Origin: Alphaproteobacteria bacterium
GTDB lineage: Bacteria; Pseudomonadota; Alphaproteobacteria; Paracaedibacterales; VGCI01
Direction of reading: 5' to 3'
Assembly: GCA_019746225.1 (NCBI GenBank)
Contig: JAIESE010000042.1
Coordinates: forward strand, 1 to 64,000
DNA length: 64,000 bases
Part shown: positions 17,203-24,924 of the stretch, one piece after another
Position numbering within the stretch: the stretch's first letter is position 1
Layout: the number at the start of each line of letters is the position of its first letter
Position numbers and translations under genes: made by a program
The notes under the pieces: generated by a model
The model's database searches: none
What the model was told of the DNA's origin: nothing
Seen by the model: the letters and a program-made list of their open reading frames with translations, nothing else

Positions 17203-17709
17203 TCAGATTTCTTCCAATTCAAGACGCCACCCCGCTTTTAAACCCCATTCATTGGTGTTAAGTGAGAAGGTAACAACACGCATATCTAACCAAGGGCGGT
17301 AGCTGACATAAGTATCATCAGCCACATTGGAGGCAAACACAACGTTTCTGCCCATCACACTTTCGAGTCCCAATTCTTCTTGATTTGTGGCTATCAAGAA
17401 CACCGATCCTTCAACCGGATCCCGCTCAAGAACTACTCCTGTCCCAAGTACCTTTTGCCATAACCGTTGAATACAACCGACCTTAAGCTCACTGCCTCTC
17501 CAGAATCCCTCCATAGCAAGAGAAGCTTTATCTTCACAGGAAATAATCGATCGGTATTTATGGGCTGGACCCTTTCCCGTATAGACTAAAGATCCATTAA
17601 TCGTTCTTTTCAGGACACCTGATTCTATAGGCATCAAGCTCTGAATACATCCCCGGGCAGATAAGGGAGGAAATCCTCCCCTGTTTATGATCAGTTCTGA
17701 TTCCATCAT
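17203..17709 (-). CDS. Phage-cluster protein of unknown function
   Basis: A 168-residue protein without signal or membrane segments. It is mostly beta, with a glycine-rich start (IINRGGFPPLSARGC), a central TGKGPAHKYRSIISCEDK and a C-terminal strand pair (VVTFSLNTNEWGLKAGWRLELEEI). An N-terminal MM pair at 17709 leaves the exact start open by one codon. I recognise no family. It lies where a tail tube or tail-completion gene would be expected, directly after the small 43-residue gene, so a tail role is an inference from position only. Confidence 0.6.
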   Translation of the reverse strand: MMESELIINRGGFPPLSARGCIQSLMPIESGVLKRTINGSLVYTGKGPAHKYRSIISCEDKASLAMEGFWRGSELKVGCIQRLWQKVLGTGVVLERDPVEGSVFLIATNQEELGLESVMGRNVVFASNVADDTYVSYRPWLDMRVVTFSLNTNEWGLKAGWRLELEEI

Positions 17710-17718
17710 CTTTCCTCC

Positions 17719-17850
17719 TTACTGAGCCCATCGCGGTAAATCAACAATCCTCCCACGAGTGACGCGTCTAAAGTGAGCCGTCAACGCATCGATGGTCTCC
17801 TCCTCACCGACTGGTATATTTTCCTCTTCTGGATCCTTTGAATCATCCAT
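17719..17850 (-). CDS. Small phage-cluster protein
   Basis: A 43-residue reading frame between two phage genes on the same strand. It starts at ATG 17850, with GGGGG and a short spacer before it, and stops at TAA 17719. The N-terminal half is acidic (MDDSKDPEEE, then VGEEETIDA) and the C-terminal half basic (HFRRVTRGRIVDLPRW). In gene transfer agents and siphophages a short gene after the head-tail connectors often encodes a tail-assembly chaperone. That role is possible here, but the match is positional. It fills the gap exactly, with 8 bases before the next gene. Confidence 0.6.
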   Translation of the reverse strand: MDDSKDPEEENIPVGEEETIDALTAHFRRVTRGRIVDLPRWAQ

Positions 17851-17853
17851 GAT

Positions 17854-18276
17854 TTACCCCCTCACAATCGCATCATAATAATGATAAATTACACGAAGCC
17901 GGGAGCCGCTTCCCCCTGCTCCTGCTGTTTGCGTAACACATGCCAGAAATCGAATCATTGCAGATTTATCTGCCTCCAATATGCCAGGCAGCCATAAAGT
18001 TTTTCCTTCCAGAACCCCCCGAAGCTTATTAGATAAAAGCACTGCCTCTTCCATACCCGGCCTTTCAGAATAAGCACTCACCTTAAATTTGATATGGGCA
18101 AGAATAGACTTTATCTTTTTATTCCCCTTAACGGGATAGGGTGATAAAATTTCCTCCAACTCAATTAAAATAAGCGGATAGCGTGCTTTAGGAGGAAGGG
18201 CCAAATGGACATGATCACTCACCCCCTCATTTAACAAATGTCCCCTCACAGCTGTAAGGACCTGAAAATCACTCAT
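17854..18276 (-). CDS. Tail terminator / DUF3168-like head-tail joining protein
   Basis: A 140-residue protein in the position of the DUF3168 tail-terminator gene (gp8 of RcGTA-like clusters). It has the expected sequence: an N-terminal helix (SDFQVLTAVRGHLL), then LPPKARYPLILIELEE, a HIKFKVSAYSERPGMEEAVLLSNKLRGVLEG strand-helix and a C-terminal RLRVIYHYYDAIVR strand. The ATG at 18276 is preferred over 18294 because GGAGAGG precedes it. It overlaps the stop of the adaptor gene by 8 bases. It should cap the tail tube at the neck. Confidence 0.72.
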   Translation of the reverse strand: MSDFQVLTAVRGHLLNEGVSDHVHLALPPKARYPLILIELEEILSPYPVKGNKKIKSILAHIKFKVSAYSERPGMEEAVLLSNKLRGVLEGKTLWLPGILEADKSAMIRFLACVTQTAGAGGSGSRLRVIYHYYDAIVRG

Positions 18277-18604
18277 TTTCCTCTCCAATATCATACATAA
18301 AACATGTTATCCATTGACGTCGCTCGTCTATTAAGGGAGGGCTCAATAGACTTAAGGTCGTACCCTCCCATTTGACACGTGAAAACCGCCTCAAGCGAAA
18401 CCTTAAGGTGACTTTATATTTACCTTGAGAAGGATTTAAGTTATTCCAACCCTCACCAATAGAATCACGTACAGAGCAAGGAAGGACTTGAGCCCATACA
18501 GCGTCCCCCTCTTCCCACTTTTCAGTGAATGAACCATCCTTCTCCTCAACAACCCGTCGCCTTAACAGCACAATACGACTCCGCAAAGAATTGAGGTGCG
18601 TCAT
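18269..18604 (-). CDS. Phage head-tail adaptor (stopper) protein
   Basis: A 111-residue protein of the Phage_H_T_join type. It begins LNSLRSRIVLLRRRVVEEKDGS, followed by WAQVLPCSVRD, a KVTLRFRLRRF strand and a closing WITCFMYDIGEE strand, matching the small beta-barrel of head-tail stoppers. It seals the portal-adaptor channel and joins head to tail. It overlaps both neighbours by a few bases, as is usual in a compact late operon. Confidence 0.8.
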   Translation of the reverse strand: MTHLNSLRSRIVLLRRRVVEEKDGSFTEKWEEGDAVWAQVLPCSVRDSIGEGWNNLNPSQGKYKVTLRFRLRRFSRVKWEGTTLSLLSPPLIDERRQWITCFMYDIGEENE

Positions 18605-19164
18605 GCCAACCTCATCACACGATACGTTTCCAATATTTCTCGCGCCAACGTGTTGCGTGGCATCGCGTCTGAATTTCGGTATTCATAAAAGTCTGCCACA
18701 CTCAGGAGTATGGCTTGCCGTATCACCGGGGGAATGTCACTTGGTCGATCGCCATATCCAGCTTCATAGTCAATTTCAACGGCTTCTGGGATACTTGCAA
18801 AGACCAACCTTGGAACTTGATGATTCATTTCAAGGCGATGACGCCGTATAGATTGCCTATCCCCGGTGCTCATTAGCCGATTCACTGAAACAATGGCTCG
18901 CAATGGTGGATAGGGTAAGGAAACTGTGCACACATCTTCCTCCTGGGTTGATAAATGAGGTGGATAGGGTCTTTCCTTCTCCCAAACCAGGCGCCAAACT
19001 TGACTGAGAAGAGATCTCCCGAGGTACTCCTCCACAAATCCGACCGCTGCCTGAATAAGGGGCCTTAAATATTCATCCTCATGGGCATGGTCAAGGCGCA
19101 AATGCGCCTTGACTTCTGTTAACCCAACGGGAAGAATCTCTTGTGTCTTCAGTCGCGTCAGCAT
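18601..19164 (-). CDS. Phage head-tail connector, gp6-like
   Basis: A 187-residue connector of the gp6/phiE125 gp8 type. It is mostly helical, with the family opening LTEVKAHLRLDHAHEDEYLRPLIQAAVGFVEEYLGRSLL and the IRQAILLSVADFYEYR helix near the end. The ATG at 19164 is chosen since it lies just after the capsid stop; a frame extending to 19431 inside the capsid gene gives no sensible protein. It attaches below the portal ring. It overlaps the next gene by four bases. Confidence 0.85.
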   Translation of the reverse strand: MLTRLKTQEILPVGLTEVKAHLRLDHAHEDEYLRPLIQAAVGFVEEYLGRSLLSQVWRLVWEKERPYPPHLSTQEEDVCTVSLPYPPLRAIVSVNRLMSTGDRQSIRRHRLEMNHQVPRLVFASIPEAVEIDYEAGYGDRPSDIPPVIRQAILLSVADFYEYRNSDAMPRNTLAREILETYRVMRLA

Positions 19165-19168
19165 GGTT

Positions 19169-20359
19169 TTACGCCTTTGCGAATTGAACCAGTTTGAGAG
19201 CATCGAAGTTAATAACATCTCCGCCAACACGTTTTGTTGCATAAAATTCGACATAAGGCTTCGCACTGAAAGGATCCCGCAAGACGTGCAGTCCTGCCCG
19301 ATCAACAATTTGATACGCTTCTCTGAAATTCCCGAAAGCAATCGCCACGGATGGCTTTTTGACATCAAGTGCAGGCATATCGTCCGCGATGACAACGGGA
19401 CACCCCAACAATGTCGCAGGCGTTCCCTCAATCATGCTGGGCTGCCATAAATATTGTTTGTTATCCCCTTTCAACTTACGAATCGCTGCAAGGGCAGACC
19501 TAGCCATCATCCATGTGGCACCATTTAAATACTGAGCTTTTAATGAATGAAAGGCCTCGACCAAAACATCACCATCAGTCAGTGCATCATTGGCTTTTGA
19601 TGAAACGGCTTCAAACTTTCCCCATTCTGGTTTCCCAACCTCAACCAGAGGATAAACAAGAAACCCCTTTGGTTTTCCATTTCCATCACCATTGATAAAT
19701 GCTGAATTTTCACTCAAACTCATCTTTTCTGCTATTTTCTGGGCAAGCCATGATTCGATATCCACACTGGAGTCATCAAGAAGCTTCTGGCTTGCCCGTG
19801 GCTTGGCATAGATTTGATGAACGGGTATCCGAATCTTTTGGAGCTCTGGCGTCCCTGTCTCCGGCCGCTCAGCCGTTTCAGCGACCCAACCTACTTCAGC
19901 AGATCCCTTTTCTTGAAGGAGCTCCAAAGCATCTGTTGATATCCCCGTGACGCGAGATATAGACCTCATCGGAGAAGAAACCTGCATGCTTGAATGAATC
20001 TTGTCCAACATGCTGGGGGGAATCAGATAGCCTCCACTGGCGTCATTCAAACTGGTTAAAGACTTTTGTTCGAGCCCTTCCATGCCTTTGCGAACATAGG
20101 AAAAGAATTCTGCTTTCGCTCCAGTATCTTCATCTGCACCGAAGGCGAGATTGGGGCGTTGAGCAGCTGTTTCAAGACGCGTCAACCGATTTTGGGCCTG
20201 ATCAATGGCAACATTTAGTTTTGTCACTTTTTCATCAACCAACGGATCGTTTATGCCCTTTGTTTCCAATAGGGCCAATCTCTCATCATTTGCTGCCTTA
20301 AATTCATAAAACGCTTGGTGAAGCCCATCAACAGCATCACGCACTATTTGTATTGTCAT
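19169..20359 (-). CDS. HK97-family major capsid protein
   Basis: A 396-residue capsid protein. It has an N-terminal coiled-coil scaffold (delta) domain with heptads to about residue 85 (DERLALLETK, KLNVAIDQAQNRLTRLE). The HK97 fold follows, with SGGYLIPPSMLDKI, the E-loop segment VGWVAETAERPETGTPELQKI, INGDGNGKPKG, ATWMMARSALAAIRKLKGD and LLGCPVVIADDMP. The scaffold is normally cleaved by the prohead protease encoded just upstream. The start at 20359 has GGGAGAAAATTTT before it. The reading frame is intact, so the head may still assemble. Confidence 0.93.
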   Translation of the reverse strand: MTIQIVRDAVDGLHQAFYEFKAANDERLALLETKGINDPLVDEKVTKLNVAIDQAQNRLTRLETAAQRPNLAFGADEDTGAKAEFFSYVRKGMEGLEQKSLTSLNDASGGYLIPPSMLDKIHSSMQVSSPMRSISRVTGISTDALELLQEKGSAEVGWVAETAERPETGTPELQKIRIPVHQIYAKPRASQKLLDDSSVDIESWLAQKIAEKMSLSENSAFINGDGNGKPKGFLVYPLVEVGKPEWGKFEAVSSKANDALTDGDVLVEAFHSLKAQYLNGATWMMARSALAAIRKLKGDNKQYLWQPSMIEGTPATLLGCPVVIADDMPALDVKKPSVAIAFGNFREAYQIVDRAGLHVLRDPFSAKPYVEFYATKRVGGDVINFDALKLVQFAKA

Positions 20360-20428
20360 AAAATTTTCTCCCATCATTGTTTGTATCAACCTTATACAAA
20401 GTCCCTTATTTCATTCACCTTATGGGTG

Positions 20429-20983
20429 TTACTCGCCCCCCTCTCTTAAAAGCTTCCCCAATTGATCCAACCGATCCATCAGCGCTTCCACCTCAGGATC
20501 TTCCATCTTCACCCGTTCAACTTTGGCTTTTGGATTCGCAGCAAAGGTAACAAGGGATACTTCTTGCAAATTGACCTCTTCTAGGATCCGTACTTCTGAT
20601 GTCCCTTGACCACCCTTCCCTCGTCTGGCACGAACGGTCACAAATCCAATGGACAATCCATCAACAACCCCATTTTTCATTAAACTATAAGCTTCGCGCC
20701 CTTGAGTAAGATCTAGGAGCAATTGACCCTTCACGTATAAGCCGTGAGTATCCTCACGAATTTCACACCAATACCCAATGGGATGGCGATAATCGTGTTG
20801 CCACAGCATCTTCGGCATCTTCCCATTTTTCTCCCATGCTTTGAGGGACAGGTCAAAGGCGCCAGTGGCGACCTCCTCTCCTTGAGAATCTGTTATACCA
20901 AATACAGAGGCATATCCGCTGAAACTGCCGTCGGCATCACAGTTTTTGACCGATAAAGAGCAATCAAGTATTTTTTTCATCAT
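20429..20983 (-). CDS. HK97-family prohead protease
   Basis: A 184-residue serine protease of peptidase family S78/U35 that cleaves the scaffold during head maturation. The family opening SFSGYASVFGITDSQGE, the catalytic His in LWQHDYRHPIG and the catalytic Ser in VDGLSIGF are present, followed by EVNLQEVSLVTFAANPKAKV. The C-terminal 30 residues are a charged helix. It sits between portal and capsid, the standard order for HK97-type and RcGTA-type clusters. Confidence 0.92.
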   Translation of the reverse strand: MMKKILDCSLSVKNCDADGSFSGYASVFGITDSQGEEVATGAFDLSLKAWEKNGKMPKMLWQHDYRHPIGYWCEIREDTHGLYVKGQLLLDLTQGREAYSLMKNGVVDGLSIGFVTVRARRGKGGQGTSEVRILEEVNLQEVSLVTFAANPKAKVERVKMEDPEVEALMDRLDQLGKLLREGGE

Positions 20984-20995
20984 CGATTCCTGGTT

Positions 20996-22195
20996 TTAAG
21001 GGTGAAATATCCTGTCGCCATCTGGAATGGGTCCATACCCAACAGCCTGGCGCTTTTCGTTAATGGTGAGAAAGTTGGCCGACGCGATCTTGGACCAAAC
21101 AGCTTCTCGGCGGGCGCTTAAGGCTGGAATTTCATCGGTGTTATAACTGAGGCTGAGCTTTTCATCAAAGGCAGGGGCCAACCAAAGGTTAAATTCAGCC
21201 ACAAAGAACTCAAGAAGGGGAATAATTGTATCCTCCCACAAATGAAACCGCGCTTCCTTGTAGTTGGCAAAGGTCGCATCTCCTGCCACCCCCACAAGCA
21301 TAGGAGGCACGCCGTAGGCCTGGGATATTTCTCGGGCTGTGAGCTTCTTCCCCTCAATAAAATCAAGATCCTTCGGGGACAGCCCCATCTCCTTCCACTC
21401 ACAATCCCCTTCCAGAACCAAGATTTGACCCGCATTCTTGTGTCCTGCATAAACCTCTTTCAAATCTTGTCGAAGAGAATCACGCTGCTCATCACTCATC
21501 CCCCTGGAGTTGGGTGAGGGTCGAACAATCAAACCGCCACTGGGCCTACCCCCATTTTGAAGAAGAGCCAGATTGTGGCCGGCGACCGCATTGTGCTGAT
21601 CAATGCTTCTGGCTGCTGCCTCAATGGGGCTCATGCCGTACCAATCATTTAAAGGGTGAAAGTTCTTTAAATGAAGAATTGACGAATGACCTGTAACCGG
21701 ATCACAAGGCAGGATTTTGTGTTGTCCAGCGACACTGTACTCATAAGCAGAAGGAATGCCTCCTGATCCGGGAATAATTTTCATACGATCTGGGCGCAAT
21801 GGATGAAGCTCAACAGGGCGACCCTCATGGTCATGAACCGCTTCAATATACGTATTACCGGAAAGAAGAAGAAAGCCCACCACGGATTCCATGAAGGCGG
21901 ATCCAGCCTGGCGGGGGCTTGGGGCATTAAGGAGGGTCAGCAAGGGATGATGGGCGAGTTCCTCATCGTCCTTATACAATAACCAAGGAACGCTGCTAAG
22001 ACCCCGCGCAATAAGATTGACACATCGGTAAACAATCACATTTTTCTGGTAACCCTCAGCCGCCAAGGAATCATACCGACGGGGCGTCCAAACAGGATTA
22101 CCAACAGTCCCACAAGCGACAAGCGGACCGACACTGCTTGATTTTGTGGATTGTTTACGTCCTTTTGAAAAGAATGATTTTAAATAATCTGGCAT
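20996..22195 (-). CDS. HK97-family phage portal protein
   Basis: A 399-residue portal. It has the VYRCVNLIARGLSSVPWLLY segment, HPLLTLLNAPSPRQAGSAFMESVVGFLLLSGNTYIEAV, PLRPDRMKIIPGSGG and the late AREISQAYGVPPMLVGVAGDATFANYKEARFHLWEDTIIPLLEFFVAEFN region, which are typical. It forms the dodecameric ring for DNA entry. It is the first gene of the cluster. Upstream, where terminase would be expected, only about 90 bases separate it from a non-phage gene, so terminase is missing from this locus. Confidence 0.93.
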   Translation of the reverse strand: MPDYLKSFFSKGRKQSTKSSSVGPLVACGTVGNPVWTPRRYDSLAAEGYQKNVIVYRCVNLIARGLSSVPWLLYKDDEELAHHPLLTLLNAPSPRQAGSAFMESVVGFLLLSGNTYIEAVHDHEGRPVELHPLRPDRMKIIPGSGGIPSAYEYSVAGQHKILPCDPVTGHSSILHLKNFHPLNDWYGMSPIEAAARSIDQHNAVAGHNLALLQNGGRPSGGLIVRPSPNSRGMSDEQRDSLRQDLKEVYAGHKNAGQILVLEGDCEWKEMGLSPKDLDFIEGKKLTAREISQAYGVPPMLVGVAGDATFANYKEARFHLWEDTIIPLLEFFVAEFNLWLAPAFDEKLSLSYNTDEIPALSARREAVWSKIASANFLTINEKRQAVGYGPIPDGDRIFHP

Positions 22196-22283
22196 TCGCT
22201 AGAAACCTTTCAAATATTTATGAAAGAATTTCTAACGATTGCCCTGATGAATTGTCAAATTTTGTGATTGCCCATTTGGCGCA

Positions 22284-23534
22284 TCAATTCAATGCTCTTT
22301 TCATGGATGACCCAAGCTCAGATCTTCTTTGAGAACTACGCATACCAAGCACTGGCTTGCATTGCAAATCAGCTAAGGTAGGAGTTTCAGCCGCTGGAAT
22401 ATTTTCGGCTTGTTCCGGCGTCAAACCAGCAGCTTTAAACTTTTCTAAGAGCTTTTTCTGACTATCTTCTAATTTGTTAATCGATACCGACAAGTCTGTC
22501 TTTATCTGACCTATAGCTGTCTCACGTTTCGTTTTCCACTTTTGGAGAAAAACTTTGGTATTAGCATATTCTTTAACATCTTCACAAAACGCTTTAAGTT
22601 CAGCGTCTTGGCTTGCGTCACATGCTTTCAGCTTACTCAGATTTAATCCGCATGTTCTTTTGAGATCAATGATCCCAATTGTATCTTGGAAACGAGCATT
22701 GATTTTTCTTTTGTCTTCCACACTCCCCTTAAGGTCCAATTTTCCACTACATGTGAATTTTTCCATATCACCAAGGGGGTCTATATTTTTAAGCTTATCT
22801 TCGGTGAGCAACTCTTCTTTTTTCACAAAGCGCCATTCCAAGTCTTTCTGTGTTTCTAATACCCCTGCTAGCATTTGCTGTTTAAATTTGCCCTCAGGTA
22901 AATCTTTAAGCTCTAGAAGTTTGTACTTATTGCCTGCATATAGCTTAATGTCATTGCAAAAGCTTTCCCCTTGACCCTCTTGGCCCCGGTCATGTTCGAT
23001 ACATTCTTGTAGCTTTGCAAGATTTAAACCACAACTGCTTTTTGGATCAATAACGCCTTCTCTAATTTTAGTACCCAAATAGTGATTTCCTTTTGAATCT
23101 ACAGCCGGGCATTGTATGAATAATTCCTTGTTAACGATAGATCTTGTTGGAATTTTGCCCAATTGTTGTGGGGTAATATTTGCCTTTAAAAGTTCATCCC
23201 GAAAGGGTTTGCGCGCTTCATCCAGTTTTTTTACATCACTTTTGATCTGTTCCAATTTCCTTGAGTCGATAGATTTAAGCTTCTGTATTGATTCATTTTT
23301 CTTCTTTATATTTTCCGTCTTTTCCGCGTAATTTTTAATCGCGTAACAAAACGCCCTTGCTTTTCTTTCGGCACTGACAGTTGTTTCTTCCTCAATCTTT
23401 AAGCATTCCTGATATTTCTCAAAATCAAGTCCACACTCGGTCGTGGGATCAAGAAGATCACCAACCTTAATAAGACAAGTAGCATCAGTTGAGAAGAGGG
23501 AAACCATAAAAAAACCGAAGAAAAACCGCTTCAT
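22284..23534 (-). CDS. Exported protein with three cysteine repeats
   Basis: A 416-residue protein starting at the ATG at 23534, which has GGAG upstream, with a signal peptide (MKRFFFGFFMVSLFSTDATC). It is built of three repeats of about 130 residues. Each has CGL, then a second Cys ten residues on, a third in an AFC/SFC motif and a fourth about 70-80 residues later: C34, C44, C63, C142; C168, C178, C193, C262; C295, C305, C317, C395. Repeats share DPxxxCGLxxxKLxxC and LTPEQ-like segments. Four cysteines per repeat suggest two disulfides each. No known family is recognised. The last 20 residues are basic. Confidence 0.78.
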   Translation of the reverse strand: MKRFFFGFFMVSLFSTDATCLIKVGDLLDPTTECGLDFEKYQECLKIEEETTVSAERKARAFCYAIKNYAEKTENIKKKNESIQKLKSIDSRKLEQIKSDVKKLDEARKPFRDELLKANITPQQLGKIPTRSIVNKELFIQCPAVDSKGNHYLGTKIREGVIDPKSSCGLNLAKLQECIEHDRGQEGQGESFCNDIKLYAGNKYKLLELKDLPEGKFKQQMLAGVLETQKDLEWRFVKKEELLTEDKLKNIDPLGDMEKFTCSGKLDLKGSVEDKRKINARFQDTIGIIDLKRTCGLNLSKLKACDASQDAELKAFCEDVKEYANTKVFLQKWKTKRETAIGQIKTDLSVSINKLEDSQKKLLEKFKAAGLTPEQAENIPAAETPTLADLQCKPVLGMRSSQRRSELGSSMKRALN

Positions 23535-23616
23535 GACAAACTCCATAATTGTCGAACAGAATACATGGGTTTTATCTTAAAGAAAGTTAGTTAAAATACG
23601 GTGAATGGAACTGATC

Positions 23617-24819
23617 TTAGCTCAACGCCCCCACCGCCTTTTTGATGCGCTGACAGGCGTCTTTGAGGAGAGATGTCTCGATTGCATAGGAAATTCGGAA
23701 ATAAGGGGAGAGCCCAAAGGCATCGCCGCTGACGCTTGCAATCCCGACGCTATCGAGCAAATAAAGAGCAAACTCATTGTCCGTGCTGATGGTTTTGCCT
23801 TCGGGGGTTGATTTCCCAAGGACGCCAGCGCAGGAAATATAGAGATAAAAAGCGCCCTCCGGTTTGATACAGGACAAGCCTGGGGTTGCGTTAATGATCT
23901 CAAGGGCTATGTCTCGCCTGGCTTGGAAGGTGACCACCCAATCCTTCAAAAACTCTTGGGATGCGGTGAGCGCCGTGATCGCTGCACTTTGCGAGATGGT
24001 GCAGGCACTTGACGTGCTGTGGGATTGCAACATAGTGATCGCCTTAATCAAGGATTTCGGGCCTGCCCCATAGCCGATCCGCCACCCTGTCATGGCATGG
24101 GATTTGGACACCCCATTCACCGTTAGAATACGATCCTGCAGAGATGGCGCAACCATCGCTAATGTTGCAAAAGGGGTTTGATCATAGATCAAGTGCTCAT
24201 AAATATCGTCACTAATAACATATACTTGGGGATGGCGCGCCAGCACTTCTGCCAGCCCTTTAAGCTCAGAAATTGTATATACCCGGCCCGTTGGATTACT
24301 AGGGGAATTCAGGATCAGCCACTTCGTCTTTCGCGTAATCGCAGCCTCGAGCGCTTTCGGGGTGAGTTTGAAATGATCCTCCTCCCCACAATGGACAATA
24401 GCACTCGTGCCTGAGCACAAATGAACCATGTCGGGGTAGGACACCCAATATGGTGCTGGAATAATGACCTCATCCCCCTCCTCTACGGTTGCCAAGAAGG
24501 CGTTAAAGATGATCTGCTTCGCGCCATTTCCGACCGTGATTTGATCTACGCCATAAGTTAGGTTATTCTCGCGGGCAAGCTTGTCCTGAATTGCCTTTCG
24601 TAATGGCAACAGCCCTTCCACCGCTGTGTACTTGGTCATTCCCTTTGCCATTGCTTCCCGGGCAGCTTGTTTAATATGCTCAGGCGTATCAAAATCCGGC
24701 TCCCCAGCACTCAACCCGATAATATCCTTTCCTTGGGCTTTCAGCTCAGCCGCCCTTGCGGTCATGGCAAGGGTGGGAGAAGGTTGAATGCGCGCAAGAC
24801 GACCAGCCAAAAGACTCAT
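23617..24819 (-). CDS. aspC: Aspartate aminotransferase, class I
   Basis: A 400-residue PLP enzyme that converts aspartate and 2-oxoglutarate to oxaloacetate and glutamate. It is of the subgroup Ib type common in alphaproteobacteria. SAGEPDFDTP, the NGAKQ turn that holds the cofactor phosphate, NSPSNPTG, SDDIYEHLIYD and the Schiff-base Lys239 (NGVSKSHAMTGWRIGY) are all present, with a late YFRISYA segment carrying the substrate-binding Arg. Some relatives also act as prephenate aminotransferases. The length is normal. It stands alone between an exported protein and Fic. Confidence 0.93.
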   Translation of the reverse strand: MSLLAGRLARIQPSPTLAMTARAAELKAQGKDIIGLSAGEPDFDTPEHIKQAAREAMAKGMTKYTAVEGLLPLRKAIQDKLARENNLTYGVDQITVGNGAKQIIFNAFLATVEEGDEVIIPAPYWVSYPDMVHLCSGTSAIVHCGEEDHFKLTPKALEAAITRKTKWLILNSPSNPTGRVYTISELKGLAEVLARHPQVYVISDDIYEHLIYDQTPFATLAMVAPSLQDRILTVNGVSKSHAMTGWRIGYGAGPKSLIKAITMLQSHSTSSACTISQSAAITALTASQEFLKDWVVTFQARRDIALEIINATPGLSCIKPEGAFYLYISCAGVLGKSTPEGKTISTDNEFALYLLDSVGIASVSGDAFGLSPYFRISYAIETSLLKDACQRIKKAVGALS

Positions 24820-24924
24820 GGTATATTTTCCTTAAATTGATTTGCGATCTCGTGGATTTATGGTCCCATCATACCCGAAATTCTGGAGAAGTGGCAGCAG
24901 GAAAATTGCTCTCACCATATGATT

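Noticed and set aside
22138..22332. Short plus-strand frame between the portal gene and the cysteine-repeat gene
   Set aside because: It overlaps the ends of two well-supported minus-strand genes and has no ribosome binding site.
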